A DNA stretch of 64,000 nt, from positions 1 through 64,000 of the forward strand of contig JAHQIW010000769.1 in the NCBI GenBank assembly GCA_019055375.1. The letters are read 5' to 3'. Below, piece by piece: positions 1 to 11,640 of the stretch (position 1 is its first letter; each line of letters starts with the position of its first letter). The DNA is from Parelaphostrongylus tenuis. Taxonomy: Eukaryota; Nematoda; Chromadorea; Rhabditida; Metastrongylidae. The notes below the pieces were generated by a model. It saw only the letters and a program-made list of their open reading frames with translations. It searched no databases and had not been told where the DNA came from. The translations under genes and the position numbers were made by a program.

Positions 1-96
1 GTTACGGCTATTTTGTTACTCTAAGAAAAACTGACTCAACCAGTATCACCTGTATCACCTGTCGCCCCGCTGATTGCCAAGTGACTCGAGCGGGTA

Positions 97-960
97 TCAG
101 CAACACTTCTCTTTCCTATCGCGTGCAAGAGTATTCCCGTGGATCCTCTTCGCTCTAGACATTCGGTGAGCGGCTATCTTTCTTCTGTGCCTTTCGTGAA
201 GAAATCGGACCAACGGATCGGTGGTCTTCCTGTAGAGCACTTGATGCCCCGAGGAATCCAGTGGGTAACGGCTCTCGTCCATCGGTTGTCGTTGAAGCGC
301 ATCACGTGTCCAGCCCACTTTTCTTACTATTTTATTACTTTACCTTATTTTCGATATCCTGAAATGTAGGACAGCGTCTTTGATCTTCGATCGTTGACGT
401 AGATCGGAAAATCGAATTCTTTCTCTCACTTGCGAGATACGGGATACTCCTAGCATCTGCCTTTTGACTGCGCGTTCAATGACGCCAAGTGATCTTTCAT
501 CCTGCTTACGTAGCGACACGGTTTCTGCTGCATACGTTAGGGCAGGATAATCGTCGAGGCGAAAAGTTGGGCACGCAGTTGGATGCTCTTTGTCCTCTTC
601 ACTACTTATTCGATGCTCTTAATCGTTCCTCAAGCCGTTCGTTTCCTCCCGCTCAACTCTGGAGCTAGGTCGTTCATCATATTAATGTTGATTTCGCAAT
701 ATAGATAGACGTAACTGGAGCATTCGGTGATGGTCGTTCCGTTAGATGCGAATGGTGCATTCAAAACCCATCCGTTACTCATGAACATCGTTTTCTTTAG
801 CTTTAGTTGAAGACCAATCTTTCCACAGGCGTTATCAAAATTGGTCAACATTCGTTCCGCTTGGCTGATGTACGGTGTTATGAGGACGATATCGTCAGCA
901 AAGTGAAGATGGTTTGATCCCGTCGTACCCTATCCTTCTTGCTTGGATCAATAGATCTTC
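97..960 (-). mobile_element. RTE-type non-LTR retrotransposon relic (3' end of reverse transcriptase)
   Basis: Read on the minus strand, 140-310 encodes a broken version of the C-terminal tail typical of nematode RTE reverse transcriptases: a stretch like 'MRFNDNRWTRAVT.WIPR', then 'GRPP.RWSDFF', then a HWATLARDR-like end. The frame shifts several times, and the part towards 960 resembles the reverse-transcriptase region only in pieces. A second copy of the same tail lies at 56460-56960, also on the minus strand. No intact endonuclease or reverse transcriptase is present, so this is a dead 3' fragment. The element limits are approximate. Confidence 0.7.
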
Positions 961-3360
961 TACAGCGGGTTCGTCAGCAAGAGTTATTGCATTGTAAGTA
1001 CAGATCGTCATTTAGTCTGTTTCGATTTTGGCAGCCTAGTTCGACCCTGAGGTTTTAGCAGCCTCTTCGTACTCGTCCTATATCGCGCGGCCGTACCAGG
1101 GGTCATTTCGGGCTCAGGGGAATGAGGTCCACATTTGTTACTGTTTTTAGTATTTTGATACACAACGTATAGCTTGCCAGGCTCTAAACGTGAGGGCTGG
1201 TTACTCACGAGCAGCTTGCCAGTCTCTCTCGGAGGAGCAAAAAGAGCTTATTTGTTGAAGGCGACTTCTAACCGCCTCCCATGTACTTCCCAGCAACTTG
1301 ACTGCACGCTTTTGGCCGATTTGACTTGCAGAAATAGAGTTTTGTCAAACTGGCACTGCAGAAGCAGGCACCTCATCTCCTGAATCCATCTTCGTCTCTG
1401 GGGCACACGGTCGTTTTTGGTTCGCATTGAGTTCTCCTATCCACCACCTGGGGACGCGCCACGTGCCCTCGTGATTAACAAGGCAAGAATCTTTAGGCAA
1501 AAGTCGAAGACAGAACGGAAAGTTTGAAGACTTTCATAAATTTTGAAGGCAGCAAGAGTGCTGTTTACCGCGCAGGCAAGCTGGGTTAGATTCGCCACCA
1601 ATGCACTTAGCTGCCCCGGTTTAATCCTTCCGGGACCACCAGCTGTAATCGCCACGCGCCGTGCAAACGGCAGCCTATGCGCGATTTTTGTCATTGATTA
1701 GGGGTTTTCACTGTCTTGGCAATAAATCTAGGGTTCCTAATACTTCTCACTTTACGATTTTTTATACACACTCTTATGTTTTTGGTGCAAACATATTGTT
1801 TATATTCAAATGAAAAGCTCTCTTTCATTACTCAGTCACAGTGATGTTGGTATTTTGGCATTTGTATTAACTTGCACAAGGAATAAAATGTCATAAATCC
1901 ATCATTCCTAGTATATTTTATTATAAGCAATGCTAAGAAGTTATATTGGTGACTAAGAATCGAAAACAATGAATGGCTTCTTAAAAAAATGTTGCACCGA
2001 TCATGCGATACCAGGTCATCGATCGCGAAACGTAAAACGCTTTTTTGGGACTAAGCTTATTTCAGTGAAGAAGGCTCTTTTCCCTCAACCACTACTAAGA
2101 AAATCAACAGTGTGAACGAGGGTATTCACGATACTTCACGAGGACATTGAAAAAAAATTTAGTGCGCTGTAACAGCGAGAACAAATTATGTCTCAAACTG
2201 ATTTTTCTTTGTTCGCTCTCTTAGGGTCTGTGAATAGTTTTCCATTCAAAGTTCAATGCTATTAGATAGAATAAATCACGTTAATTCTATGGGTAATCTT
2301 CCGTTGCCAAAGTTTTCTATGAGATGCTGTAAGAGCAAAAAAAATCATGTTTCATCCTCGAGGTTTTCTTCGCAAGAAGAGACACATATGCATCAGAAGC
2401 GTGTGACCGTGTAGAGGTAATCGCATTGTATCAGAATATCAGAATAAACCTAAACATTCCTTTGCGATGAAGGAAAAATTTCCAAATAAATGTCGAAATT
2501 TGCGCTCCCTCTGACGGTGCTACGCCGTCGATACCAATCACTACCAAGAAAGAGCGTGATTTTCGCTCTCTATTTAGAAAATATCTCCCGTTACCGAAGA
2601 ATTTTCAAATTTGACCTAATTATAGAAAAGACCTTGCTCCATGGTTCTATAGACATTTGTTTTTTTCTCATTTTATATAGCAAATAAACACGTTTCAAAT
2701 CTTGAATCAATGGCTAATTACTGTGAGTGCAAGATGTAATCTTTTTTGCTCTTACAGCGTTCTATGAGGATATTTCTAAATTCGAAGCAAGATTCGAGAG
2801 CGTGATAAAAGTCACACCACATAACCTTTCTAAAAAAGTCATGTACAAAAAAATGCTTTTCTGAATTAAATTTTGAAAAAAGTCAAACAATAAAAAGTAA
2901 GGAATGGTGATGCGCTGCTTTCTCTCTGGTGTGGCCTTCGTATTGAAAAATGTGTATTTTTGAATACGTAGACGCTTTTTTTATTAAAAGAGACTTTGTA
3001 GTAGGCTTCCAGTGACATAATGTTTCTAATCGTAAATCTTCTCCAGCGTATGAATTTTACCATACAAGTACCAATAAACCCAGTGAGAAGCTCAAGTGAC
3101 GGGCTAATTACTCAAAGTGTTAAAGGTGATATTAATTCCCTTGCTCTGGCGCACTATCAAATCAGTTCAAAAAAGAAAAACAAATCAACTTTCAGGATCT
3201 TCGGTTTTTGAGTTATCAAATGTCTTCCAAAACTCTACTGTAGAGCTAAGAATGATCGATAGGGAATCACGTAAACCACTGCAGAAGCAAAATCAATTCT
3301 TGTTCGTCGTTATTACTGCGCATTAAAAGCGTATATTTAGAGTTCAATTGAGAAATTAAG
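961..3360. other. No gene recognised
   Basis: I see no convincing exon here. 1000-1700 is somewhat richer in G+C and has short open frames on both strands without recognisable motifs. If pyc-1 continues past the low edge, this stretch lies in one of its introns. Parts of 2040-2990 resemble the large foldback repeat described at 7000-7860, but too weakly to delimit. Confidence 0.5.
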
Positions 3361-3471
3361 TTTATATTTAGACCTTAATTTCGAATGCTTTATTAAGACC
3401 ACGCTCAAATTCCAATACATCCTTTAATTATTATATGGGCCAACTTGTGGTCTGGTAAGAGCTCTAGTACA

Positions 3472-3514
3472 GCCTGATACACGTGTTTCGTCCTTACAGA
3501 CTCGTCAGTCGGGC
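3472..3514 (-). ncRNA. Hammerhead ribozyme, type I, family A (slightly decayed)
   Basis: On the minus strand the order is stem I GCCCGA, core CTGACGA, stem II GTC/GAC with loop TGTAAG, GAA, palindromic stem III ACACGTGT, then A at the predicted cleavage site and TCAGGC closing stem I. Stem I has one A.C mismatch. All the conserved core positions of the hammerhead consensus are present. Confidence 0.75.
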
Positions 3515-3666
3515 AGAATCCGTCGTCTTTCGATATTTTTATAGTCAGTTCTCTCGGGAGCTCTACTCTCCCTACAGAGAATCATCAAAGACGAACGTTT
3601 TACACTCTATGTCAAGAAAACTCCCGAGAGAAGTGACTATAAAAATATCGAAAGACGACGGATTCC

Positions 3667-3709
3667 GCTCGACTGACGAGTCTGTAAGGACGAAACACGT
3701 GTATCGGGC
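3667..3709 (+). ncRNA. Hammerhead ribozyme, type I, family A (intact)
   Basis: Stem I is GCTCGA (3667-3672) paired with TCGGGC (3704-3709), including one U.G pair. Core CTGACGA is at 3673-3679. Stem II GTC (3680-3682) pairs with GAC (3689-3691) around TGTAAG. GAA is at 3692-3694, and palindromic ACACGTGT (stem III) at 3695-3702. The predicted cleavage is after A3703 (GUA triplet). This fits the type I consensus with a minimal stem III, which in known cases works better as a dimer. Confidence 0.85.
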
Positions 3710-4502
3710 TGTACAACAGCCCTTACCAGACCACATGACAAGTTGGCTCAAACAATAATGAAAGGATTTATATTTAGAATTAACACTTCTTAAGCTATCG
3801 AATGACTGGTAAAGCTTCAGTGGAAAAAACTTCGATCGATGGAAAGCCAAGCAAACACGAGAGCAAAATACACTATACACTCAGGAAAAAAAAACGTAAT
3901 TTTCTAATCGATGCTGTAGCTCACTAGAAGAGCGTTTTTCAAAATCGAGCATATCACAAGACCACAATTTTTTAGTTATTGGATAATTGCTGGAAGTCAA
4001 ATGAAGAATCTTCATTCGACGAGAAAATCACGGAAATGTGCGTGTACCACGAGTGGTGCACGTGGTCCTGAAATGGTCAAGTGGTGAATCCTCATGTGGC
4101 TGCGCCTGATGTGTCAAAGCTGAGACAATTAGTGATGTAGGTGGCCACTAAGACTCAAGTTGCTGGCATGATTGTTAAGCATTTAATCACAAACATAGTT
4201 CTCGACGTTGTTATACCGTCGACTTTGGTATAAAAAAACAGTAACGCGTAACAAAGGAGATACTACTACTTTGATCCAGTAGGATTTTGTGTCTCTTGTG
4301 CATCTTCGGCGTATCTATGTTTCTAGGTGAGAAATCATTCTTCGTATATGAGACGTCCGCTTCTTTATGAAGTCGCAGTACATCTCACTATGACCGCAAG
4401 AAACTGTTAGTATTGAGGTCGTTCCAAGTTTTAACATTAAAGCAATGAACACAATATTTATTAGCCAGAAGTAATAAAAACTGCATAACTTTGGCATCGT
4501 TT

Positions 4503-4915
4503 AATTGCGCATTTTCTGACGAACATTTTACGTCTCTCATACGATATACATCTTCCTTGTACTTGCTTTAAGATGGAGCTGTCTTGGGAAAGAAATTTGC
4601 TTGCTACATTTGCACAAATGTCGCGTAGGGTAAAATGCTATTGAAGCGATGCGCAAGATTGGTACAGCTTTGAGCGATGATGAGGTTGCAGAAAGAACAG
4701 CTAGGAGTGGCCCTCGAAGTTCAAAGCTGGAGAAAACAGTCTAGACGATCAGCCGCGCTCATAGGAAGGTCCATTGACCTTGCGCCCGCCTCACTAGAGT
4801 AATCGCTGCGCACAAATCGTGCATGAGTAGCAAACAAATCTGTTCCCAGAACAGCTTCATGTTAAGGCAAGTATAGGCAAGTTATATAAAATGTTTGCTA
4901 GAAAATGCGCAATTG
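4503..4915. mobile_element. Foldback MITE-like element, family D
   Basis: The ends are inverted: AATTGCGCATTTTCT at the left and AGAAAATGCGCAATT at the right. Inside, a 'TAAGATGGAGCTGTC' block on the left answers a '..CAGCTTCATGTTA' block on the right. It encodes nothing. Another copy is at about 15820-16240, and a third, interrupted by a ribozyme element, is at 53130-53760. It lies downstream of the last visible pyc-1 exon. Confidence 0.7.
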
Positions 4916-5171
4916 AACGACACCAAAATCATGCAATTTTATTGACCTCTGCTTGATAAATTTCATGTTTATTGTTGAAGTGCCAAAACTAGCAGCTTAT
5001 GAATAATAATAACTTGAAAACACCTTCTTGCAAGTAGAGCAAAAAATACCTGAAGACAACTGGAATTTTGAATCAGCTTCTATGTTGCACTAACAATTGA
5101 AAATAAGAAGGAGCTGGGCACTGTAGCCGGCTATTTTTAGACATTCATACTAGTAAAAGGAAAAATCTAAC

Positions 5172-8100
5172 CTTCTGATGTCGACGCTGGACAGAGCAAT
5201 CACGTTCGTACAAGTGGATCAGATTTCCATGATTATCTCCTGAGATTTGAAGCTACATAAAGGAATTCTGAGTCAAAAACAAAAAAATAACACGATGACT
5301 TATACTGTGCTCTCACGCACGTACAGAGACCATCTCGATACATAACATATTTGCGCAGTGACTCATTTTATGACTGACAAGCGCTTGAAAACTATTCCGC
5401 CTCTTTGAAATGAACGGAAATATTATAGCACGCATTGAACTCCATTTATATCAATAGCATTTATTGTTATCTGCATATCTGGATAAACTGTAAGCGTATA
5501 TTTTTGCACATTCTTAAGAACTTATCGAGCTGAATTTTTGTCAACAGTACTGCAAAGAATTAATTTATGGGATATGGTCAGTGCGACGGCATTGAGACAT
5601 TTAAGAATTTGGATTTTGCCGTTTTTTTCCTAAATTCTGAGATGGCTAGCAGTAAAATAATTCTGATTTCAGGCCTTTTTTGGACAAAAACAGCTCATTT
5701 GTATCAAAAGACAAGGGTTCCATAATTTTACTAAGTTTTCAAAACCTAACGCGCTCTCAGTTATGGAAAATCCAGTAATCAAGTCGTGCTCTTGGAAGTG
5801 GACGATTTCTGGTGACTGTTTTTGCGCGGAAATTTTTCGAATTCGTACCCAGTAACTGCACTTCTATGTGCCTTGGTCGCTCCACGAATTTCTCTACAAA
5901 CAGAGATCCATCGCCAAATGCTGCTTGTGCTTCGGAAAACGCTCTACGAAAAGCTTCAGGGACCTAAAAACGGGAATCATTGATTAGCCAACAGACTCAT
6001 TAACACCATTTATGACGTCCTCGAACTAAGAACATACCACTAGTAAATTCAACCTACCTCGTCCAATTTGTCCACTCTTCGCATGCCACGCCCTCCACCT
6101 CCATATGCTGCTTTAAGAATGATGGGGGTACCGTACTGTTTAGCAAATTCCGTGGCTTCTTCAGCATTTGTGATTGGTGTAGCAGTTCCAGGTACGACCT
6201 GTACTCCGGCTTCGATAGCTGCTTGACGAGCTGCGACCTATGAAATCAGTCGATTGAAACTTTTTACTAATCTTGTGCTAGAGCAACAAAAAAATATCTG
6301 AAGCAAACTATCTAGTAAAAAACTCATAATTGGGGAATTCATCTCAATGCCCGATGTGACGAAAGAGTTTATCAAGTAGGCAGTGAAATTAAAATCAGAG
6401 GTCTTGCTAGAATCGTATCACTCTTAAGTTTAGCGTAATACCGTTGGTCACTCTGCAACAATCTTCAAACGTGCTCCAACCCTTCCACCTCAAATATGAC
6501 AGAGTGAGGATTTGAACTGGGCTACAAGAACGAGTTTGGAGATTGTAAGGGTGTGAGATTAATCTCCTCCTGTACATAACAATCCAGTGGCCAGTAACAT
6601 CATCTCCAAAATGTCCCCAAAAGTGCAATCATGTCAACTTGGCAGTTTATTTTCTGCTGACGAGTTATAATTCACTATATTACTTCAGTCAAGTGACTCA
6701 TCATTGATTCACTGAATATTTCTGCTTTGACTCCATTTTCAAAATTTAATGACATTTCGATCTACTTTCTTTTTTTATTAGCAACAGTTTTCTAAGATCA
6801 GGCGGTGGAAAGCGCATAAGACTCTGCCGTGGTCGAACTAGAATATAGGGTTATGGAACTGAGACACTGTCACTTCACTTTGGCTGGTAATAAATAGTAA
6901 CAAAAGACATCGTAATCCATCATTAAAACCTGAATATGTCACTCCAAAATATCAATGAAAGTCGACTTCGCTCTCTCTCAATAGACGGCACGCGATGAAG
7001 AAACAGCCCTTTTCTACTGGACAAGATCTTCTCATAAGAGTATTAGTGATTATTCCAAAGTTTAAATCTCTAGCTACTATGCTACGTGCCCCTTTTTTGA
7101 AGGAGCCTTTTTATGACGCTGTAGCAGAAGGACAACATTTGTGTTTCACACAAGCATAATTCTGGCAGGAGAGAACTCTTTCCTCTGAAGAGAACTCTTA
7201 ATAGCGTAGGTTTTGTGAATACAACTTTGTAGTGGTTTTCTGTAAAGACCGATTAACTGCAGTGTGGCAGAAAAAACAAGATCTACTTTCACATACGCCG
7301 CACATTATTTGTCGGCCACTGGGTGTGCAGGAAGTGGGTTGGAAGTGTATTGGCCATGGATTTGATGCGGAGATTGATCGAACACCTTGACGTGACTCAC
7401 ATGTGGAGGGAACACTTTGTTTTCAATTTGACGTTTTCTCTTTGCTTTGGCAGAATCTTCTGTTCAAATGTATGACTACGATACTACAAAACTTCCTCTA
7501 CACCTCCATATGCTTTTCGTGCTCCCAGAGAAGTAAATGTAAAAGTGAGCGGCGAGTGTGAAACATGGTTTAATTTCAAACGCTAGAGCGTTATAGAAAG
7601 GTCTTTCCAAAAAAGGTGCACGCGGTGCAGTAGCCAAAGATGCTTTCGAATGATTGCCGACACTTTTGTGAAAAGTTCTTGTTCAGTGAAAGAAGTCGAT
7701 TCTTCATTTTTCCCATCTAAGGGAAAAGTACCTGGATTCAAAACTGATTTTTCCGCTTTGCTGTTCCTATATGAGAAAGTAGTAAGATCACAGATTTTTA
7801 TGGCCCTGCTTACCCTGAGCTGCGGTTTCCATCCCTGAAGTATTTGCAAGACGCTATTCTCTCTGTTCAGCTTTCATGAGTGCCAACAGATATGCTTTGT
7901 AATTAACATTCCGCAGATGAAACGACTATATAATTCTGACCTACCGACAAACATCTATCACATCAGTTCGTATATCGTTCAAATGTTCCCTTGAGTACAG
8001 TTGCTTTCAAACATACCTTATCTCCCATCCGAGCCATTACTTCTGGACTAGGGCCGATGTAAGTAATTCCAGCGTCAAGACATGCTTTCGCAAAATCAGA

Positions 8101-10400
8101 GCGTTCGGACAGGAAGCCGTAACCCGGGTGAATTGCGTCGACGTTATGCTACAAAAGATATTAGAGCAGTCGTAAATGATGGCAAGTTCTTGTTTTAGGA
8201 GTGTCAAGACGAGTTAAATGTACCTTGAGCGCAGTGTCAATTATTTGATCAATGGCGAGATATGCTGCAACAGGTGGTAGTCCTTTACCGACTATGTATG
8301 CTTCATCCGCTTTCAACCTGTGCATCGAAAATTTGTCCTAAATAAATTTTTTTTAAAAAAAAACCATTACATTGTTAAGAACAAACAAACAGAAGGTGTT
8401 TTCATAGTTCATAATCATTTCTAGACGTGGACTCAGCTGTAGAGCTTATTTTCAAAAGTGCTTTGAACTCGCTTTCAGGAGATCAGCAGCTCGTAAACTT
8501 GCTTTGTAAATGGCTGGGAAGCTTTCTGTAACTTCATGCATCTCAAGAGTTTTGAACGAGAAAAACTTGTGGGATCTATAGCATTCATTTCAGCTCAAAG
8601 CTGTACATAAGAATCACAACGAGTATTTGATACAATTCTTACTTTCTCCTATGCTTACCACCTTCCGCCATCTTGACTCACAAAAACACGATAATAAATG
8701 CAAGTACTAAGCACACCGTGTCTCTAATGTAAATAAGTCACTCATTAATCATTATGTCGCTTACATTTGTTTCAGTCTCTTTGTCCCACCGCTGTGTCAC
8801 TCATGCGTGAAGGTCTAATTACCCAAGTTTGAAATTACTGCTTTGAAATTCCTACTACAACCCTCGTCTAGTTAGGTGCTGCAAAGCTCAGTTCATTGGT
8901 ACTCATGTAGCGTAGACATGACTGTGGAAAAGTATTCCATGACTAAGAATACTGTACTACGTATGTATACAAAAAACAATTTTTCAAACTTTTGAAACCT
9001 AATTACTGAATACATGTTTTCCAACTGTAGGATAAAGACGCTTGGTAACTATTTGATAGGTGCTTCATAAACAAATACTGAACAAAAAAATGAGGCTAAA
9101 AAAGAATTACACTCAAATCAGCGTACCTGCTCACTGTATATGGCGACCGATGTCATATTCAATTCATTTAAGGCACGGAATACACGTATTGCTATTTCAC
9201 CTCGATTTGCTACCATCACCTACAAAATCACGTTATAGACTGTGTCTCATGATGTTCAATCTTCAAAGACTATGAGAGCCATTCTGATGCTCGCAGCGCG
9301 ACGTCAAACTTCACTTAGCTACTGCAGTGGTGGCGCCACGTCTCGTGGTAAAGCAGGCAGACGGCCAGACATGCACAGACATGCAGAGCCGCTAGTCTGG
9401 CTGCCGCGAAAGCGACGGCACGACGCCGCCTGCCTATCAACTCTGACTCTCAAAAGGTTAACACATTGACGACTGTATGGAGACCACAGTGTCCGTAAGT
9501 AATACAATGGCGGCTCATTAGAACCTTCTTTTTTTGAAATCTCTGGCCCCTTCCTGAGCATTTTCGCAGTCTGTATATAGAAGAATGGAACAGCTATTCC
9601 AGAAACATCGCATTCAAATTGGTTAGTGGTAAATACGTTGATACTGATTTCAGCGTGTTGGGCAGTCAAAGTGTGATTGATTGGCCACAAATGAGTTCCA
9701 TGTCTGAGCAATTTTCATTAGTGAAGTCATGAATTACGTTTTAAAGTGACGAGCGCATTGAAAGATTTGGTGAGATTCTGTGGCTAATTTGTGTGGGTAT
9801 TGTAGAGGGTGCTCCGATACACACATGAACATTCGTACGAGCTCGTGCTCGGGTCCACCAAGACATTCAATCACTTCTAACGATGCTTGATGGAGTTGAA
9901 TGCATGGAACTTCCCTAAGCGAAAGCAATGCCAAATGTTTTATCTTTTGTACTTTTGATCTTCTCATCATATACTGAACTATTTATCAGAGGCCGCATTA
10001 CACAAAGTGTTGATGTTGGGATGAGAAACTGGAATATGCGCAAATGAGCCTTGAGCGCGAGAAGATTTCATTGGAATTAGAAGTAATGATATTTAAACAT
10101 AATAGCTAATCAGATACCTCACGTATATCTTAAAATCATTGTATTTCGAGCTTTCTCAACAACGTTAACAAACAACATGATCAGTTAACGTTGAATAACA
10201 AATTTGGTACATACTATCCAATGAGTTTAACAAACTGGCGAGTTACACAATAATCCCAAAAGATAATTCTAACATAAATCATTCTTTAGTGAGCTGAGCA
10301 CTCTTACCTTCTTGAATTCTTTAGTCTTTGGAGCATTGTGAACATATCGTGACTGGAAGCATAAACGCTTCAGTGCGTGCGTTGTACACAAGGATCTCAT
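5172..10400 (-). CDS. pyc-1: Pyruvate carboxylase, first seven coding exons (gene continues beyond window)
   Basis: Pyruvate carboxylase makes oxaloacetate from pyruvate and bicarbonate in mitochondria, using ATP and biotin. Seven minus-strand exons join with matching phases: 10308-10400, 9127-9219, 8224-8337, 8017-8148, 6058-6237, 5849-5963, 5172-5239 (about 265 codons of roughly 1,180 usual). Exon 1 begins with [13 protein letters not shown], basic and Ser/Thr-rich with no acid, a good mitochondrial leader. The start follows directly on a TTTTCAG acceptor, so it may be the trans-splice site. Then come [26 protein letters not shown], the ATP-grasp glycine loop [26 protein letters not shown] and [13 protein letters not shown], all hallmarks of the biotin carboxylase domain. 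The next expected residues (VVEIAPA...) are not found in 1-5171, so the carboxyltransferase and biotinyl domains lie off the edge. Introns carry repeats, including a foldback at 7000-7860. Confidence 0.93.
7000..7860. repeat. Large foldback repeat, family R (in pyc-1 intron)
   Basis: The left arm (about 7000-7230, with 'GACAAGATCTTCTCATAAGAG' type sequence) reappears as its reverse complement in about 7560-7850, and both ends share the 'ATGCTTTTCGTGCT..CCAG' block with other copies. A comparable full foldback lies at 57270-58160. Half-copies are at 19195-19440, 47460-47720, 47940-48180, 32540-32760 and 52690-52920. Short open frames inside have no recognisable motif. I take it as a non-autonomous DNA element; the limits are approximate. 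Confidence 0.5.
8812..8833 (+). other. SL1 spliced-leader-like sequence
   Basis: Twenty of 22 bases match the nematode SL1 leader, with differences only at position 4 (C for T) and the last base (A for G). The bases after it are not the GTAA-type donor of an SL RNA gene, and no Sm-site-like AATTTTGG follows within about 100 bp. It is therefore not a working SL RNA gene. It lies in a pyc-1 intron, antisense to the gene. It could be the 5' end of a retroposed trans-spliced mRNA or a decayed SL RNA copy. Confidence 0.6.
9318..9460 (+). repeat. GC-rich dispersed repeat, family P
   Basis: This stretch, richer in G+C than its surroundings, matches the reverse complement of 59755-59900 over the whole length ('GCTACTG..', 'GTCTCGTGG.AAAGCAGGC', 'GCGACGGC.CGACGC.GCCTGCC'). 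It overlaps nothing of pyc-1, whose exon 2 ends at 9219. The open frames in it are not conserved between the two copies. Confidence 0.6.
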
Positions 10401-10954
10401 CCTGAAAATGATATTGTTTGAACTCTCAGTTCTGCAAGCAGATAAGAGAACACGAAGCAACGGTGCGCTCGGAGTGATTTGTTTAAGTTAGTGTTGGAAC
10501 TAGTAGGGATTAACACATATATTAGTTTCTCAAAATATTGCCGAATTGATTTTCAAATGAAGTGGCTCGAGCTAGAAAATCAGAAATTGATCACGGTAAA
10601 ACAGGAGAATTCGTATTTGTAGGCTAGGCAAGGATCTTTGTATTCCAACATATTTCACTTCAGGTGATAGAGTCCGCTATAATCTGAGACAAGTTAGCTC
10701 AAAGTTGAAACCGGCTGTTACTTTAGCAACAAATGGCTAAGATCAATGGTCGGAATCATCTCGACCCCCGTAAGTATTCAGAGCAATGTGTGTAGCCGCA
10801 AAATTGTCTTCAGTGCTGTAAAGTTCTGACTCAATACTCTGCACCTTATGCTACATTACATTCGCGAGCAGCACAAGATCTGTATAACTAAAGCAAGTCA
10901 AGCTCAATGGCACAAACGCTTGATTCTACCACCGTAAGATGGTTCAGGTTTATG

Positions 10955-11116
10955 TGTTATGCAGTGGTTAGAGATGCTTTGCAATGCACACGGGGTTCAT
11001 TAGTTCCGTTGATTCAATTGCTACTTGGGCACACCAAGCTCTCCAATCTTTTGAGGTAGACAAATTGGTGTCGTACCTTTCGAAAGAAGAGCAGCACTAA
11101 CTTGATACATCCACCA
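10955..11116 (+). repeat. tRNA-derived SINE, family 1 (5' part)
   Basis: It carries a pol III A-box-like GCAGTGGTTAGAG, followed by the family's 'CACACCAAGC', 'GACAAATTGGT' and 'GCAGCACTAACTTGATACATC' blocks. The tail is missing, and the B box is decayed. Confidence 0.65.
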
Positions 11117-11640
11117 CTACAAGTAATCATTTAGGTCAGCTGCGCTTGCGGTCATCATTGATGATGCTTAGTGAAATTTGCTTTAACGCATCTCTCAGCA
11201 AAATAAATTGACGCCGAATGCTTTGTCCTTTATCATCTAGCAGATTCTGATATTCATCAAAGGCTGCTATGTGAGTTTCTTTGGGTAAAAAGAATCTATT
11301 CAAACACATTGTGCAACTACACCATATTCTATTATTTGGAGGAATAAAACTCCATCTACTCAAAAATGAATTTACAAATATCGTCTACTGGATGTGTCAT
11401 TCACTCAAAGGATGCAGATAATAAGTTGAGAATCATAAAATTCTCCAAGAATTTCTCTCTGTGATATTAGATTGTCTCATTAATACCCTTGCACTACTGT
11501 TTCGCTCAATTTTTAATAGTAAAATCAGATTATTGCCATAAGGCTATGGTATATTGAAATATGTTCTGGTGCTCAAGTCAAAGGGAGGGGGGGGGGGGGA
11601 AGGTTATAAAAGGGCACACGAGGTGTGGGTTTATTAGGAG

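Larger units (their letters stand above)
3361..3778. mobile_element. Family A hammerhead element, inverted (palindromic) copy with 12-bp flanking repeats
   Basis: The insert 3373-3766 is flanked by the direct repeat TTTATATTTAGA (3361-3372 and 3767-3778), which looks like a target-site duplication. It is an inverted repeat: the left arm (about 3450-3560) is largely the reverse complement of the right arm (about 3620-3740). Each arm carries a hammerhead ribozyme, minus strand at 3472-3514 and plus strand at 3667-3709. The left edge has the family's terminal sequence, seen elsewhere as a GTGGTCTTAA..CACTCGAA end. No protein is encoded. I infer retrotransposition of an RNA unit in head-to-head form. 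Confidence 0.75.

Noticed and set aside
1437..1694. Minus-strand 85-codon frame in a GC-richer stretch as a pyc-1 exon
   Set aside because: Nothing in it resembles the rest of pyruvate carboxylase, and the splice phases do not fit.
8812..8930. Functional SL RNA gene
   Set aside because: There is no donor after the leader, no Sm-binding site and no snRNA-like stems in the next 100 bp.
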